Below the pieces are notes generated by a model. That model did no database searches. It was given only the letters and a program-made list of their open reading frames with translations, and was not told the origin of the DNA. A stretch of DNA of 22,711 nt, from NCBI GenBank assembly GCA_001820485.1, contig MHPU01000018.1, positions 1 to 22,711 on the forward strand. Reading direction: 5' to 3'. A program made the position numbers and the translations under genes. This stretch comes from Candidatus Staskawiczbacteria bacterium RIFOXYD1_FULL_32_13 (GTDB lineage Bacteria > Patescibacteriota > Minisyncoccia > Minisyncoccales > Staskawiczbacteraceae). Of this stretch, positions 1-6,201 are shown in pieces; the first letter of the stretch is position 1, and each line of letters opens with the position of its first letter.

Positions 1-55
1 CTGTTATAACAACGAAGTGGCGTAGGGAAATAATTTAAATATCAATTTAAAAATT

Positions 56-454
56 ATGGAAACAGTGACTAGAATTGCGGGAGTTATAATACAAGATGAA
101 AAAATGCTTATGGTTTTAGGTAAGTATCAGGAGCTTTGGACTCCTGGCGGAAGAATTGAGCCAGGAGAGACAGATGAGGCTTGTTTAAAAAGAGAGCTTA
201 AAGAAGAGATGGGAGTAGAGCTTTTGAGTTGTAAATTTTTTAAAGAATACACAAACCCAAGTTTTTATCATCCTGAAAGAACTACAATAGAACGTATTTA
301 TATTGCTAAAGTTTCGGGACAGATAAAACCAGCTTCAGAAATAAGAGATTTTGTGTGGCTTTGCAAAGAAGATTTTGAGAACAAAAAATATCTCATGATA
401 GGAAGTGACCAAGAAAAATTGATCCCAGATTTGATCAAAGCTGGCATTTGGTAA
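56..454 (+). CDS. Nudix hydrolase, small single-domain
   Basis: A 132-residue protein that is essentially one Nudix domain. The Nudix box fits GX5EX7REUXEEXGU at residues 32-54: G32, E38, then R46-E47-L48-K49-E50-E51 and G53-V54, so the metal-binding glutamates are intact. Nudix enzymes hydrolyse nucleoside diphosphates linked to another group; the substrate cannot be told from sequence. The start is the first ATG and has no Shine-Dalgarno motif before it, as for the other AT-rich genes here. The gene lies upstream of infA, where adk and map often lie in bacterial spc operons. A separate promoter appears to lie between it and infA, so it may be its own unit or part of a longer one entering from the left. 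Confidence 0.93.
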   Translation: METVTRIAGVIIQDEKMLMVLGKYQELWTPGGRIEPGETDEACLKRELKEEMGVELLSCKFFKEYTNPSFYHPERTTIERIYIAKVSGQIKPASEIRDFVWLCKEDFENKKYLMIGSDQEKLIPDLIKAGIW

Positions 455-472
455 TTATAAAGTATAAAACTA

Positions 473-501
473 TTGACTATTAGAAAATAATTTGCTAACA
501 T
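473..501 (+). promoter_or_regulatory. Sigma70-type promoter for infA operon
   Basis: TTGACT at 473-478, a 17-base spacer, and TAACAT at 496-501 preceded by TGC, an extended -10. Transcription would start near 507-508, only about eight bases before the infA ATG at 516, so the mRNA would have almost no leader. This is read by eye from consensus matches. Confidence 0.55.
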
Positions 502-515
502 TATAAATTATATAA

Positions 516-791
516 ATGGAAACAGAAAATACAAATATAAACAATACAAATAACTCGCAAAGCTCAAACCAACAAAGTTCTCAAAAAGCTATAAGAACCG
601 AAGGCAGGGTGCTAGAGGCTTTACCAAATGCCTTTTTTAAGGTATTATTAGATGACAAGCGAGAGATAATGGGTTTTTTATCTGGAAAGATGAGATTGAA
701 CAAAATTACAATTTTACCAGGTGACAAAGTAACAATTGAAATGAGTCCTTATGATAAGGATAAAGGAAGAATAGTTTATAGATTAAAATAA
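516..791 (+). CDS. infA: Translation initiation factor IF-1
   Basis: The 91-residue product carries the IF-1 S1-like OB fold from about residue 25, with recognisable blocks such as GRVLEALPNAFFKVLL, FLSGKMR, ILPGDKVTIEMSPYD and KGRIVYR. IF-1 binds the 30S A site during initiation together with IF-2 and IF-3. The first 24 residues are an Asn/Ser/Gln-rich low-complexity tail not present in the usual 72-residue protein. The only other methionines lie inside the fold, so the extension is probably translated. There is no Shine-Dalgarno motif. It leads the ribosomal run infA-rpmJ-rpsM-rpsK-rpsD-rpoA-rplQ-rplM-rpsI. Confidence 0.97.
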   Translation: METENTNINNTNNSQSSNQQSSQKAIRTEGRVLEALPNAFFKVLLDDKREIMGFLSGKMRLNKITILPGDKVTIEMSPYDKDKGRIVYRLK

Positions 792-795
792 AAAA

Positions 796-912
796 ATGAA
801 AGTAAAACCATCAGTAAAAAAAATATGTAATGGTTGCCAATCTGTTAAAAGATATGGCAAGCTTTATGTTATTTGTAAAAAGAATCCAAAACACAAACAA
901 AGACAAGGATAA
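796..912 (+). CDS. rpmJ: Ribosomal protein bL36
   Basis: A 38-residue reading frame in the gap between infA and rpsM, starting four bases after the infA stop. It begins MKVKPSVKKIC and ends KHKQRQG, the standard bL36 termini, and has the usual family length. C11, C14, C27 and H33 form the zinc site, so this is the zinc-binding (C+) form. bL36 is a small protein of the large subunit. The position between infA and rpsM is the conserved one. It is easily missed by automatic gene finding because of its size. Confidence 0.97.
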   Translation: MKVKPSVKKICNGCQSVKRYGKLYVICKKNPKHKQRQG

Positions 913-930
913 TTAACAATTTTAAATATT

Positions 931-1320
931 ATGCCAAGAATTGCGGGAGCAAGTATCCCAGAAAATAAAAGAATTGTAATAGCTTTAACCTATATTTATG
1001 GAATAGGAAATACTTTGAGTAAGAAAATTTTAAAGGAGGTTAAAATAGATGAAAATAAAAAAGCTGGAGAACTTGACCAGAAGGAAATTAATAATTTAAA
1101 AGAGGTAATTGAAAAGAACTATAAGATTGAAGGAGATTTAAGAAGACAGGTTATGATAAATATCAAAAGATTAAAAGATGTTGGGGCATGGCGAGGACTT
1201 CGTCATATTAAAGGTTTGCCAGTAAGAGGTCAAAGAACCAAAACAAATACAAGAACGGTAAGAGGTAATGTTAGAAAAACAATGGGTTCTGGAAGAAAAC
1301 CTTCTGCTTCGCCAACATAA
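931..1320 (+). CDS. rpsM: Ribosomal protein uS13
   Basis: A 129-residue protein that starts MPRIAGASIPENKRIVIALTY in the manner of uS13 and has the C-terminal rRNA-binding block RGQRTKTNTRTVRG near residues 98-112. uS13 sits in the head of the small subunit and contacts the P-site tRNA and the 50S bridge. Length is slightly above the family average of about 118-125. It lies 18 bases downstream of rpmJ and has no Shine-Dalgarno motif. A long hairpin separates it from rpsK. Confidence 0.98.
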   Translation: MPRIAGASIPENKRIVIALTYIYGIGNTLSKKILKEVKIDENKKAGELDQKEINNLKEVIEKNYKIEGDLRRQVMINIKRLKDVGAWRGLRHIKGLPVRGQRTKTNTRTVRGNVRKTMGSGRKPSASPT

Positions 1321-1328
1321 CAAGAAAC

Positions 1329-1409
1329 TAGAAACTAGAAGCTAGAAATTAGAAAATAGAATTTTTTATTTTTGATTTCTACTTTCTATTTTCTGGATTC
1401 CATTTTCTA
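1329..1409 (+). repeat. 33-bp imperfect inverted repeat between rpsM and rpsK
   Basis: Arm 1329-1361 is the imperfect reverse complement of 1377-1409 (27 of 33 positions by hand alignment), with a 15-base T-rich loop at 1362-1376. The left arm is itself built from TAGAAAYTAGAA-like units. The hairpin ends seven bases before the rpsK ATG. It could be a degraded repeat inserted in the operon or an RNA structure that affects rpsK translation or mRNA processing. Confidence 0.75.
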
Positions 1410-1415
1410 AATATC

Positions 1416-1868
1416 ATGGGAAAAATTCATTTAACAAAAGAAAATCAAGAAGAAGCAATAAAAGAAACAGAAACAGTGGAGAAAGCAGTTTTAAAAGACA
1501 CTGTAAAAGCCACAACACAGAGAATATCTGAAGGAAAGGTTTATGTATCTTCTTCATATAACAATACAATTATAACTCTTACAAATATGAGAGGTCAGGT
1601 TTTAGCTTGGAAATCAGCTGGATCAGTTGGATTTAAAGGAACAAAAAAAGCAACATCATTTGCAGCATCTAGAGTTGCTGAAAATATTGCTAACATTTGT
1701 AAAAAAATTGGTGTAGAAAAATTAAATGTTTTAATTTCAGGTATTGGTGCTGGCAGAGAATCTAGCGTGCGAACACTGACAAACCAGGGATTAAATGTTG
1801 TTTCAATTAAAGATGTAACTCCTATACCTCATAATGGTTGTAGGGCAAGAAAAATTAGAAGAGTGTAA
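1416..1868 (+). CDS. rpsK: Ribosomal protein uS11
   Basis: The product has 150 residues. The uS11 core begins near residue 36 (GKVYVSSSYNNTIITLTN), continues through GSVGFKGTKKATSFAA and GIGAGRESSVR, and ends DVTPIPHNGCRARKIRRV, which is diagnostic. uS11 lies on the platform of the small subunit near the Shine-Dalgarno/anti-Shine-Dalgarno helix. The first 35 residues are a charged Glu/Lys-rich extension beyond the usual 129-residue length. The ATG at 1416 is the first in the frame after the upstream hairpin and has no ribosome-binding motif. Confidence 0.98.
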   Translation: MGKIHLTKENQEEAIKETETVEKAVLKDTVKATTQRISEGKVYVSSSYNNTIITLTNMRGQVLAWKSAGSVGFKGTKKATSFAASRVAENIANICKKIGVEKLNVLISGIGAGRESSVRTLTNQGLNVVSIKDVTPIPHNGCRARKIRRV

Positions 1869-1888
1869 TAAATTTAAAATAAAAGCAA

Positions 1889-2518
1889 ATGAATTACGAT
1901 CAATGTAAAACTTGTAGAAGATTAGGACAAAAACTCTTTTTAAAAGGAGCTCGTTGCTTGTCTGGAAAATGTGCATTTACAAGAAATAGTAATGCTCCTG
2001 GATTAGTAAAGAAAAGAAAAGGTGGAGCAATGTCAGATTATAAAAAATCTTTATTAGAGAAACAGGCTTTGAAAAAATGGTATGGGTTATCTGAAAAACA
2101 ATTTAAAGCTTATGTACAAAGAGCTTTAAAGAAAATGGGTAAAGTTGAAAATATTTCTGCTGAACTTATTCGCGAATTAGAAAAAAGATTTGACAATGTT
2201 ATTTTTAGATCAGGATTTGCAGAATCAAGGCCTGGAGCTAGGCAAATGGTATCTCATGGTCAATTTGTGGTAAATGGAAAGCCTGTTAATATCCCATCTT
2301 ATAATGTAAAGAAAGGAGATGTAATTTCTGTTAAAGAATCAAAGAAAAAAAATCCTTTGTTTAAAAATGTTGCGGAATTGTTAAAAAGTAAAGAAGCACC
2401 AGTTTGGCTAACTTTAAACAAAGAAAAAATGGAAGTAAAAGCTATTGGGGATCCAGATTTATTGGAAGTAAATCCTCCAGCTGAGATTTCGTTAATATTC
2501 GAGTTTTATTCAAGATAA
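1889..2518 (+). CDS. rpsD: Ribosomal protein uS4, zinc-binding form
   Basis: A 209-residue protein. The N-terminus carries C6, C9, C23 and C28, the four-cysteine zinc knuckle of C+ uS4 proteins. The S4 RNA-binding domain is recognisable from about residue 99 onward (RFDNVIFRSGFAESRPGARQ, then HGQFVVNGKPVNIPS). uS4 nucleates assembly of the 16S 5' domain and in several bacteria represses its own operon by binding the mRNA. The conserved order rpsM-rpsK-rpsD-rpoA is kept. The 84-base gap to rpoA holds a hairpin that would be a candidate for such control. Confidence 0.98.
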   Translation: MNYDQCKTCRRLGQKLFLKGARCLSGKCAFTRNSNAPGLVKKRKGGAMSDYKKSLLEKQALKKWYGLSEKQFKAYVQRALKKMGKVENISAELIRELEKRFDNVIFRSGFAESRPGARQMVSHGQFVVNGKPVNIPSYNVKKGDVISVKESKKKNPLFKNVAELLKSKEAPVWLTLNKEKMEVKAIGDPDLLEVNPPAEISLIFEFYSR

Positions 2519-2532
2519 ATTAATTTTAATAG

Positions 2533-2590
2533 ACACTAAACTTGAGGGTCAAATCATGGTGATAAAAGCTTTGATCTCTGACTTTAGTGT
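2533..2590 (+). promoter_or_regulatory. Long hairpin between rpsD and rpoA
   Basis: ACACTAAA at 2533-2540 pairs with TTTAGTGT at 2583-2590, and inside this GAGGGTCAAA pairs imperfectly with TTTGATCTC, leaving a loop around 2553-2564. The structure ends 12 bases before the rpoA ATG. It has no T run, so it is not a typical terminator; it may be a processing or translational control site. Confidence 0.6.
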
Positions 2591-2606
2591 TAAAAAAGCA
2601 TTATGA
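2556..2606 (+). other. Possible 16-codon upstream ORF overlapping rpoA start
   Basis: An ATG in the loop of the 2533-2590 hairpin opens a 16-codon frame whose TGA stop (2604-2606) overlaps the rpoA ATG in an ATGA arrangement, the usual geometry for translational coupling. The peptide (MVIKALISDFSVKKAL) has no recognisable domain. It could equally be chance in a short AT-rich gap. Confidence 0.3.
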
Positions 2607-3550
2607 TTTCATTTCCGCTAGCTCCCAAGATAATTCAAAGGGGCAAAAATAAAACAGTTTTTGAAGTAGAGGCCTTATACCCAGGATATGGTGTTACAGT
2701 TGGAAACAGTTTAAGACGTGTTTTATTAACTTCACTTCCAGGAGTTGCAGTTACAGAAGCTAGAATTAAAGGATCTTCGCATGAATTTTCAGCTATGCCA
2801 GGAATTTTGGAAGATATGATAATGGTCACTTTAAATTTAAAAAAATTAAGATTTAAAATTTTTGAAGGAGAATCTCAAAAAGTAAGTTTAAAAGTAAAAG
2901 GGGAAAGGGAAGTAAAAGGAAGTGATTTTGAAAAATCTCCATTGATTGAATTAGCAAATCCAGAGATGCATATTGCTACAATTACAGATAAGAAAACAGA
3001 ATTTGAGGTAGAAATTACAATTGAAAAAGGAATAGGATATGAACCAAAGGACCAAAGAAAAGGCAAAAAAATGGATATCGGAACAATTGCTTTAGATGCA
3101 ATTTATACTCCAATAAAAAATGTAAATTTTCAAGTTGAGAATATGCGTGTTGGAGACAGAACAGATTTTGACAAATTAAGTATAGAAATAGAAACAGATG
3201 GAACAATGACTCCAGAAGAAGCATTTTTTGATGCATGTGAGATTCTTTTAAAACATTTTAATATTATTCTTGGAAGTAAAAAGCCACAAGATGCAAGAAT
3301 TTCTTTGCAAAACTCAGAAGATGTAAAAGAAGTTTTGGAAGATTCAGATGTAAACAAAACCGCTGTAGAAGATTTGAAGTTTTCAACAAGAACAATAAAT
3401 GCTTTAACAGCAAATAGTATTAAAACTGTTGGTGGAATTATGAAAAAATCCGAAAAAAGCCTGTCTGAATTAGAAGGAATGGGAGAAAAAGCAATAACAG
3501 AAATAAAAAAGAAATTAAAAAAATTAGGATTAGAATTAAAAGCCGAATAA
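2603..3550 (+). CDS. rpoA: RNA polymerase alpha subunit
   Basis: The 315-residue protein has both alpha domains. The N-terminal assembly domain spans about 1-225, with the signature YPGYGVTVGNSLRRVLLTSLPG at residues 26-47 in two recognisable blocks. The C-terminal domain is at about 250-312 and contains two helix-hairpin-helix elements (VEDLKFSTRTINAL and LSELEGMGEKAI). The alpha dimer nucleates core polymerase assembly, and the C-terminal domain contacts UP elements and activators. Length matches the family. rplQ follows after four bases. The start overlaps the stop of a possible short upstream ORF. Confidence 0.98.
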   Translation: MISFPLAPKIIQRGKNKTVFEVEALYPGYGVTVGNSLRRVLLTSLPGVAVTEARIKGSSHEFSAMPGILEDMIMVTLNLKKLRFKIFEGESQKVSLKVKGEREVKGSDFEKSPLIELANPEMHIATITDKKTEFEVEITIEKGIGYEPKDQRKGKKMDIGTIALDAIYTPIKNVNFQVENMRVGDRTDFDKLSIEIETDGTMTPEEAFFDACEILLKHFNIILGSKKPQDARISLQNSEDVKEVLEDSDVNKTAVEDLKFSTRTINALTANSIKTVGGIMKKSEKSLSELEGMGEKAITEIKKKLKKLGLELKAE

Positions 3551-3554
3551 TAAT

Positions 3555-3905
3555 ATGAGAAAAAGAAATAGAGGTAGAATATTATCAAGAACAAAAGATC
3601 AAAGAGAAGCACTTTTAAGGACTTTAGCTACTTCGCTTTTTTTACATGAAAAAATTAAAACAACAGAAGCAAAAGCAAAAGAACTTAGAATGTCTGCTGA
3701 AAAATTTATAACAAGAGCTAAAGATAATAAAATATCTAATCGTAGAATTATTGCTAAGGATTTATCTCCTAAAATAACAAAGAAGTTGGTAGAAGAAATT
3801 GCTCCAAGATATTTGCAAAGACAAGGTGGTTATACAAGAATAATTAAATTAGGGCCAAGACCATCTGATGGAGCTTTGATGGCTATAATAGAATTAGTAA
3901 AATAA
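3555..3905 (+). CDS. rplQ: Ribosomal protein bL17
   Basis: A 116-residue protein starting MRKRNRGRILSRTKDQREAL and containing the conserved stretch HEKIKTTEAKAKELR, the typical bL17 pattern. bL17 surrounds the exit of the peptide tunnel on the large subunit. It starts four bases after the rpoA stop, the usual partner position, and is followed after seven bases by rplM. Length is normal for the family. No unusual residues were noted. Confidence 0.98.
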   Translation: MRKRNRGRILSRTKDQREALLRTLATSLFLHEKIKTTEAKAKELRMSAEKFITRAKDNKISNRRIIAKDLSPKITKKLVEEIAPRYLQRQGGYTRIIKLGPRPSDGALMAIIELVK

Positions 3906-3912
3906 TAAAAAA

Positions 3913-4278
3913 ATGAAAGAAGTAATAAAAAGAGAAAATCATTTAATAGATGCAGATGGAAAAGTTTTAGGAAAGCTGGCAGTAGAAATTGCTAATCTTT
4001 TAAGAGGCAAAAATAAACCAAGCTTTGTTTTGCACAGAGATGATGGAGATTTTGTTACAATAAAAAATGTAAATAAGTTAAAATTTACTGGAAATAAATT
4101 TAATGATAAAATTTATCATCATTATACAGGTTTTCATGGAGGATTAAAAAGCGCAACTATGAAAGAAATATCAATTAAAAAAGGTAATTCAGAAATTTTA
4201 AGAATGGCAGTAATGGGAATGTTAACAAAAAATAAATTAAGAGCTTTGCAAATAAAAAGATTAAGATTTGAAAAATAA
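3913..4278 (+). CDS. rplM: Ribosomal protein uL13
   Basis: A 121-residue protein with uL13 landmarks: HLIDADGKVLGKLAVEIA at residues 10-27, DGDFVTIKN near 44-52, and YHHYTGFHGGLK near 68-80. uL13 is an early-assembly protein of the large subunit. It is about 20 residues shorter than the Escherichia coli protein, lacking most of the C-terminal tail. It is followed one base later by rpsI, its standard operon partner. Confidence 0.96.
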   Translation: MKEVIKRENHLIDADGKVLGKLAVEIANLLRGKNKPSFVLHRDDGDFVTIKNVNKLKFTGNKFNDKIYHHYTGFHGGLKSATMKEISIKKGNSEILRMAVMGMLTKNKLRALQIKRLRFEK

Positions 4279-4279
4279 T

Positions 4280-4834
4280 ATGATAGCAACAAAAAAAACA
4301 ACAATTAAACCAAAAAAAGAAGCTGTAGAAGTAATTAAAGAAGAACCAAAGATTGTTCTTTCAGTTTCAAGTGAAATTTTAGATGATACAGATGAAATTT
4401 TTGCTGATGCTTTTAAATTAGACAAAGAAATCCCAGGTAAGCCAGATAGATATTTTGAAGCTATAGGGCGTAGAAAAACAGCAGTTGCAAGAATTAGACT
4501 ATATACTAGAGGGGACAAAGTTTTCTTGGTAAATGGAAAACCTTATACAGAATATTTTAAATTACTTTGCGACCAACAGACAGCAGTTGCTTCAATGAAT
4601 AAAATGAAATGCTTAGACAAGTTTAAAGTTTCTGTGATTCTTAAGGGTGGTGGAAGATCAGCTCAAGCTGAAGCTATAAGACATGGTACAGCAAGAGTAC
4701 TTGTTGATTTTAATTTAAACTTTAGAAAAAGATTAAGAAAAGCAGGATATTTAACTAGAGATCCAAGAATGAGAGAGAGAAAGAAATTTGGTTTAAAGCG
4801 TGCAAGAAAGAGTCCACAATGGGCAAAACGATAG
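4280..4834 (+). CDS. rpsI: Ribosomal protein uS9 with N-terminal extension
   Basis: The uS9 fold begins near residue 58 (RYFEAIGRRKTAVARIRLYT) and includes LKGGGRSAQAEAIRHGTARVL. The end is QWAKR, the basic C-terminal tail that reaches the P-site tRNA. Total length is 184 residues against about 130 in most bacteria, because of a Lys- and acid-rich N-terminal extension of about 55 residues. A TTG at 4268 is in frame but would overlap the rplM stop; the ATG at 4280, one base after that stop, is the better start. The gene ends the ribosomal run and is followed by a terminator. Confidence 0.95.
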   Translation: MIATKKTTIKPKKEAVEVIKEEPKIVLSVSSEILDDTDEIFADAFKLDKEIPGKPDRYFEAIGRRKTAVARIRLYTRGDKVFLVNGKPYTEYFKLLCDQQTAVASMNKMKCLDKFKVSVILKGGGRSAQAEAIRHGTARVLVDFNLNFRKRLRKAGYLTRDPRMRERKKFGLKRARKSPQWAKR

Positions 4835-4837
4835 TTT

Positions 4838-4882
4838 CGTCATGAGCGAGCCTTTCGACTGCGCTCAAGGCGAGCCGAAGTA
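4838..4882. repeat. Short palindromic repeat of the TTCGACTGCGCTCA type
   Basis: A GC-rich stretch after rpsI with TTCGACTGCGCTCA followed by GGCGAGCCGAAG; the ends CTTTCG and CGAAG are near-complementary. It stands out from the AT-rich surroundings and resembles intergenic palindromic repeats dispersed in many bacterial genomes. Only one copy is in the window, so family membership is from memory of similar sequences. Confidence 0.5.
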
Positions 4883-4902
4883 CAAAAAGATAATTTTAAA
4901 AC

Positions 4903-4933
4903 AAAAAAGCAATTCTCAAGAGTTGCTTTTTTG
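4903..4933 (+). terminator. Rho-independent terminator after rpsI
   Basis: An A run, then GCAATTCTC and GAGTTGC pairing around a short loop (4909-4926), then TTTTTT. It would end the ribosomal operon transcript. The A run on the other side lets it work in both directions. Confidence 0.85.
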
Positions 4934-4958
4934 CTGTTATTTTGATAGCTTAATTTAA

Positions 4959-5002
4959 GCGCGAAAAATGTTTTCCGACGCAGTTCGGATTTTTACGCGA
5001 GC
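4959..5002 (+). promoter_or_regulatory. Long leader hairpin upstream of zinc-ribbon gene
   Basis: CGCGAAAAAT (4960-4969) pairs with ATTTTTACGCG (4989-4999) with one bulged A. Inside this, TCCGA (4974-4978) pairs with TCGGA (4985-4989). The structure ends about eight bases before the Shine-Dalgarno GGAG at 5011-5014. It could be a leader RNA structure or an operator. No clear promoter could be placed; weak candidates lie at 4931-4970. Confidence 0.5.
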
Positions 5003-5022
5003 TCTTCTGTGGAGATTTTACC

Positions 5023-5367
5023 ATGGGTTACTGGGATGCAACAGATAATTTTCTTGCTGGAAGTGGGGGGAGGGGGCCTCGATGTCCCGCTTGCGGAGAG
5101 GAGATGTTCCCTGAAGATGATCACGGGAGATTCATCTGTTTCTGTGGTGGACGTGGAAAAACGCACGATGTTGTTTCGGGTGAAACTCGTGAGATACCGC
5201 GTATTCCGCAAGTTGAATTGCCCGAGGGCGTCACCGATTTGCCCGACGAGGAAAAGAGGAGTATCCATCCACTCAACAGGTTGCATTTGCCACCCACGGC
5301 AGAAGAACGGGATTTCTTTGCTCAAGCTTTGCGAGAACTTCGCGGGGAATTTGGCGACGAATCATAA
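5023..5367 (+). CDS. Small zinc-ribbon protein, GC-rich gene, function unknown
   Basis: A 114-residue protein with a probable zinc ribbon: C21-P-A-C24-G and C39-F-C41-G. The C-terminal half is acidic and rich in Glu, Asp and Pro, with a predicted helix near residues 90-110. I do not recognise the family. The start is supported by a GGAG Shine-Dalgarno at 5011-5014, eight bases from the ATG, which native genes here lack. The gene is visibly GC-rich, including codon third positions, in contrast with rpsI and the nuclease on either side. It stands alone, with a leader hairpin before it and its own terminator after it, which suggests recent acquisition. Long ORFs in two other frames cover the same bases, but they lack this combination of ribosome-binding site, zinc motif and terminator. 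Confidence 0.72.
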   Translation: MGYWDATDNFLAGSGGRGPRCPACGEEMFPEDDHGRFICFCGGRGKTHDVVSGETREIPRIPQVELPEGVTDLPDEEKRSIHPLNRLHLPPTAEERDFFAQALRELRGEFGDES

Positions 5368-5397
5368 ATCGCCTTAACGGTTCGCTTCGTTTCAACC

Positions 5398-5437
5398 AAA
5401 AACCCTCCCGGCAATTTGTTGTGGGGGGCTCTTTTTT
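5398..5437 (+). terminator. Terminator of the zinc-ribbon gene
   Basis: CCCTCCC at 5403-5409 pairs imperfectly with GGGGGG at 5423-5428. An inner CAA/TTG stem closes a four-base loop, and a seven-T run follows at 5432. It is GC-rich like its gene and unlike the native terminators in the window. Confidence 0.75.
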
Positions 5438-5440
5438 TGC

Positions 5441-5468
5441 TTGATTATATTTGTGTAAATGATAAGAT
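5441..5468 (+). promoter_or_regulatory. Probable promoter of the Cas4-like nuclease gene
   Basis: TTGATT at 5441-5446, a 16-base spacer and TAAGAT at 5463-5468. The ATG at 5476 is about seven bases past the -10 box, where transcription would start, so the mRNA may be leaderless. Confidence 0.45.
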
Positions 5469-5475
5469 GTAACAT

Positions 5476-6153
5476 ATGCTTAAAGAATTGATAGATAAAT
5501 TTTATACTGAAAATCAAAAGAATAAAGAGCAGACTAGGTTTTATATAACAGATGCAGGCAAATGCCCGCGTGCTGTTTTTTTTAAGTTAAAAAATGTTCA
5601 GAGAGAAGGACTAAATGCTAGAATTTTAAGAATTTTTGAACATGGAGAACATATCCATAGAAATATTTTTAATATATTGTATCGTTTAAGAGTTGGAGTT
5701 ACTACAGAGATTCCTATTCCAGCTCAAGAAATTATTTCAGGTAGGGCGGACGCTATTTTGTGTATTGATAAAGAAAATTATGTTTTGGATATTAAAAGCA
5801 TAAATAGTATGGTTTTTAGAACTTTGCTAGAACCAAAACAAGATAATGTATTTCAAATACAATTATATATGCATTATTTTAATATAAAAAAGGGTATTTT
5901 GCTCTATATAGATAAAGATCAACAAGAAATGAAGGAATTTACACTTGATTATGATCAAAAGATGGTTGAAAGTTTGCTGGTTGATTTACATAGCTTAAAA
6001 GATAAAGTAGAAAAAGATATAATGCCAGAAAGATTAGCTGATTATCCTAAAAATTGGCAATGCCAATATTGTCAATTTAAACAAACTTGCAAACTACTTA
6101 ATGGAAAAGAATCAAGCTGGCTTACAGAAAAAGATAAAATTAAAACAATATAA
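5476..6153 (+). CDS. Cas4-like PD-(D/E)XK exonuclease with Fe-S cysteines
   Basis: A 225-residue single-domain nuclease. Catalytic residues are D92 (GRAD), D105-I-K107 (VLDIKS) and the QxxxY motif Q127-Y131. H61 in GEHIHRN fits the extra metal-binding histidine of RecB/Cas4 enzymes. C30 near the N-terminus and C196, C199 and C205 near the C-terminus match the four cysteines that hold a 4Fe-4S cluster in Cas4 and AddB. Such enzymes degrade or process DNA ends. No CRISPR array or other cas gene is in view, so a DNA-repair role is as likely as a CRISPR role. It is a single-gene unit, convergent with the PEGA protein gene and ended by a two-way terminator. Confidence 0.85.
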   Translation: MLKELIDKFYTENQKNKEQTRFYITDAGKCPRAVFFKLKNVQREGLNARILRIFEHGEHIHRNIFNILYRLRVGVTTEIPIPAQEIISGRADAILCIDKENYVLDIKSINSMVFRTLLEPKQDNVFQIQLYMHYFNIKKGILLYIDKDQQEMKEFTLDYDQKMVESLLVDLHSLKDKVEKDIMPERLADYPKNWQCQYCQFKQTCKLLNGKESSWLTEKDKIKTI

Positions 6154-6159
6154 TTTTAA

Positions 6160-6192
6160 TAAAAAACAAGTTCTTTGAAAGGTTGTTTTTTT
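6160..6192. terminator. Bidirectional terminator between convergent genes
   Basis: AAAAAACAA at 6161-6169 pairs with TTGTTTTTT at 6183-6191 around a short CTTTGAAAG core. The A and T runs on either side suit both the nuclease gene (+) and the PEGA gene (-). Confidence 0.75.
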
Positions 6193-6201
6193 GTATTTAA
6201 T

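Noticed and set aside
3015..3612. Long minus-strand ORFs opposite rpoA
   Set aside because: rpoA is unmistakable on the plus strand; the opposite frames are hydrophobic low-complexity shadows of AT-rich codons.
4993..5377. Alternative ORFs of 110 residues (minus, 4993-5325) and 122 residues (plus, 5009-5377) over the zinc-ribbon gene
   Set aside because: GC-rich DNA leaves other frames open by chance. Only the 5023-5367 frame combines a well-spaced GGAG site, an ATG, a zinc motif and a terminator in the right direction.
5476..6153. CRISPR-Cas locus suggested by the Cas4-like gene
   Set aside because: No regularly spaced direct repeats or cas1/cas2-like genes were seen anywhere in the window; Cas4-like nucleases often occur alone.
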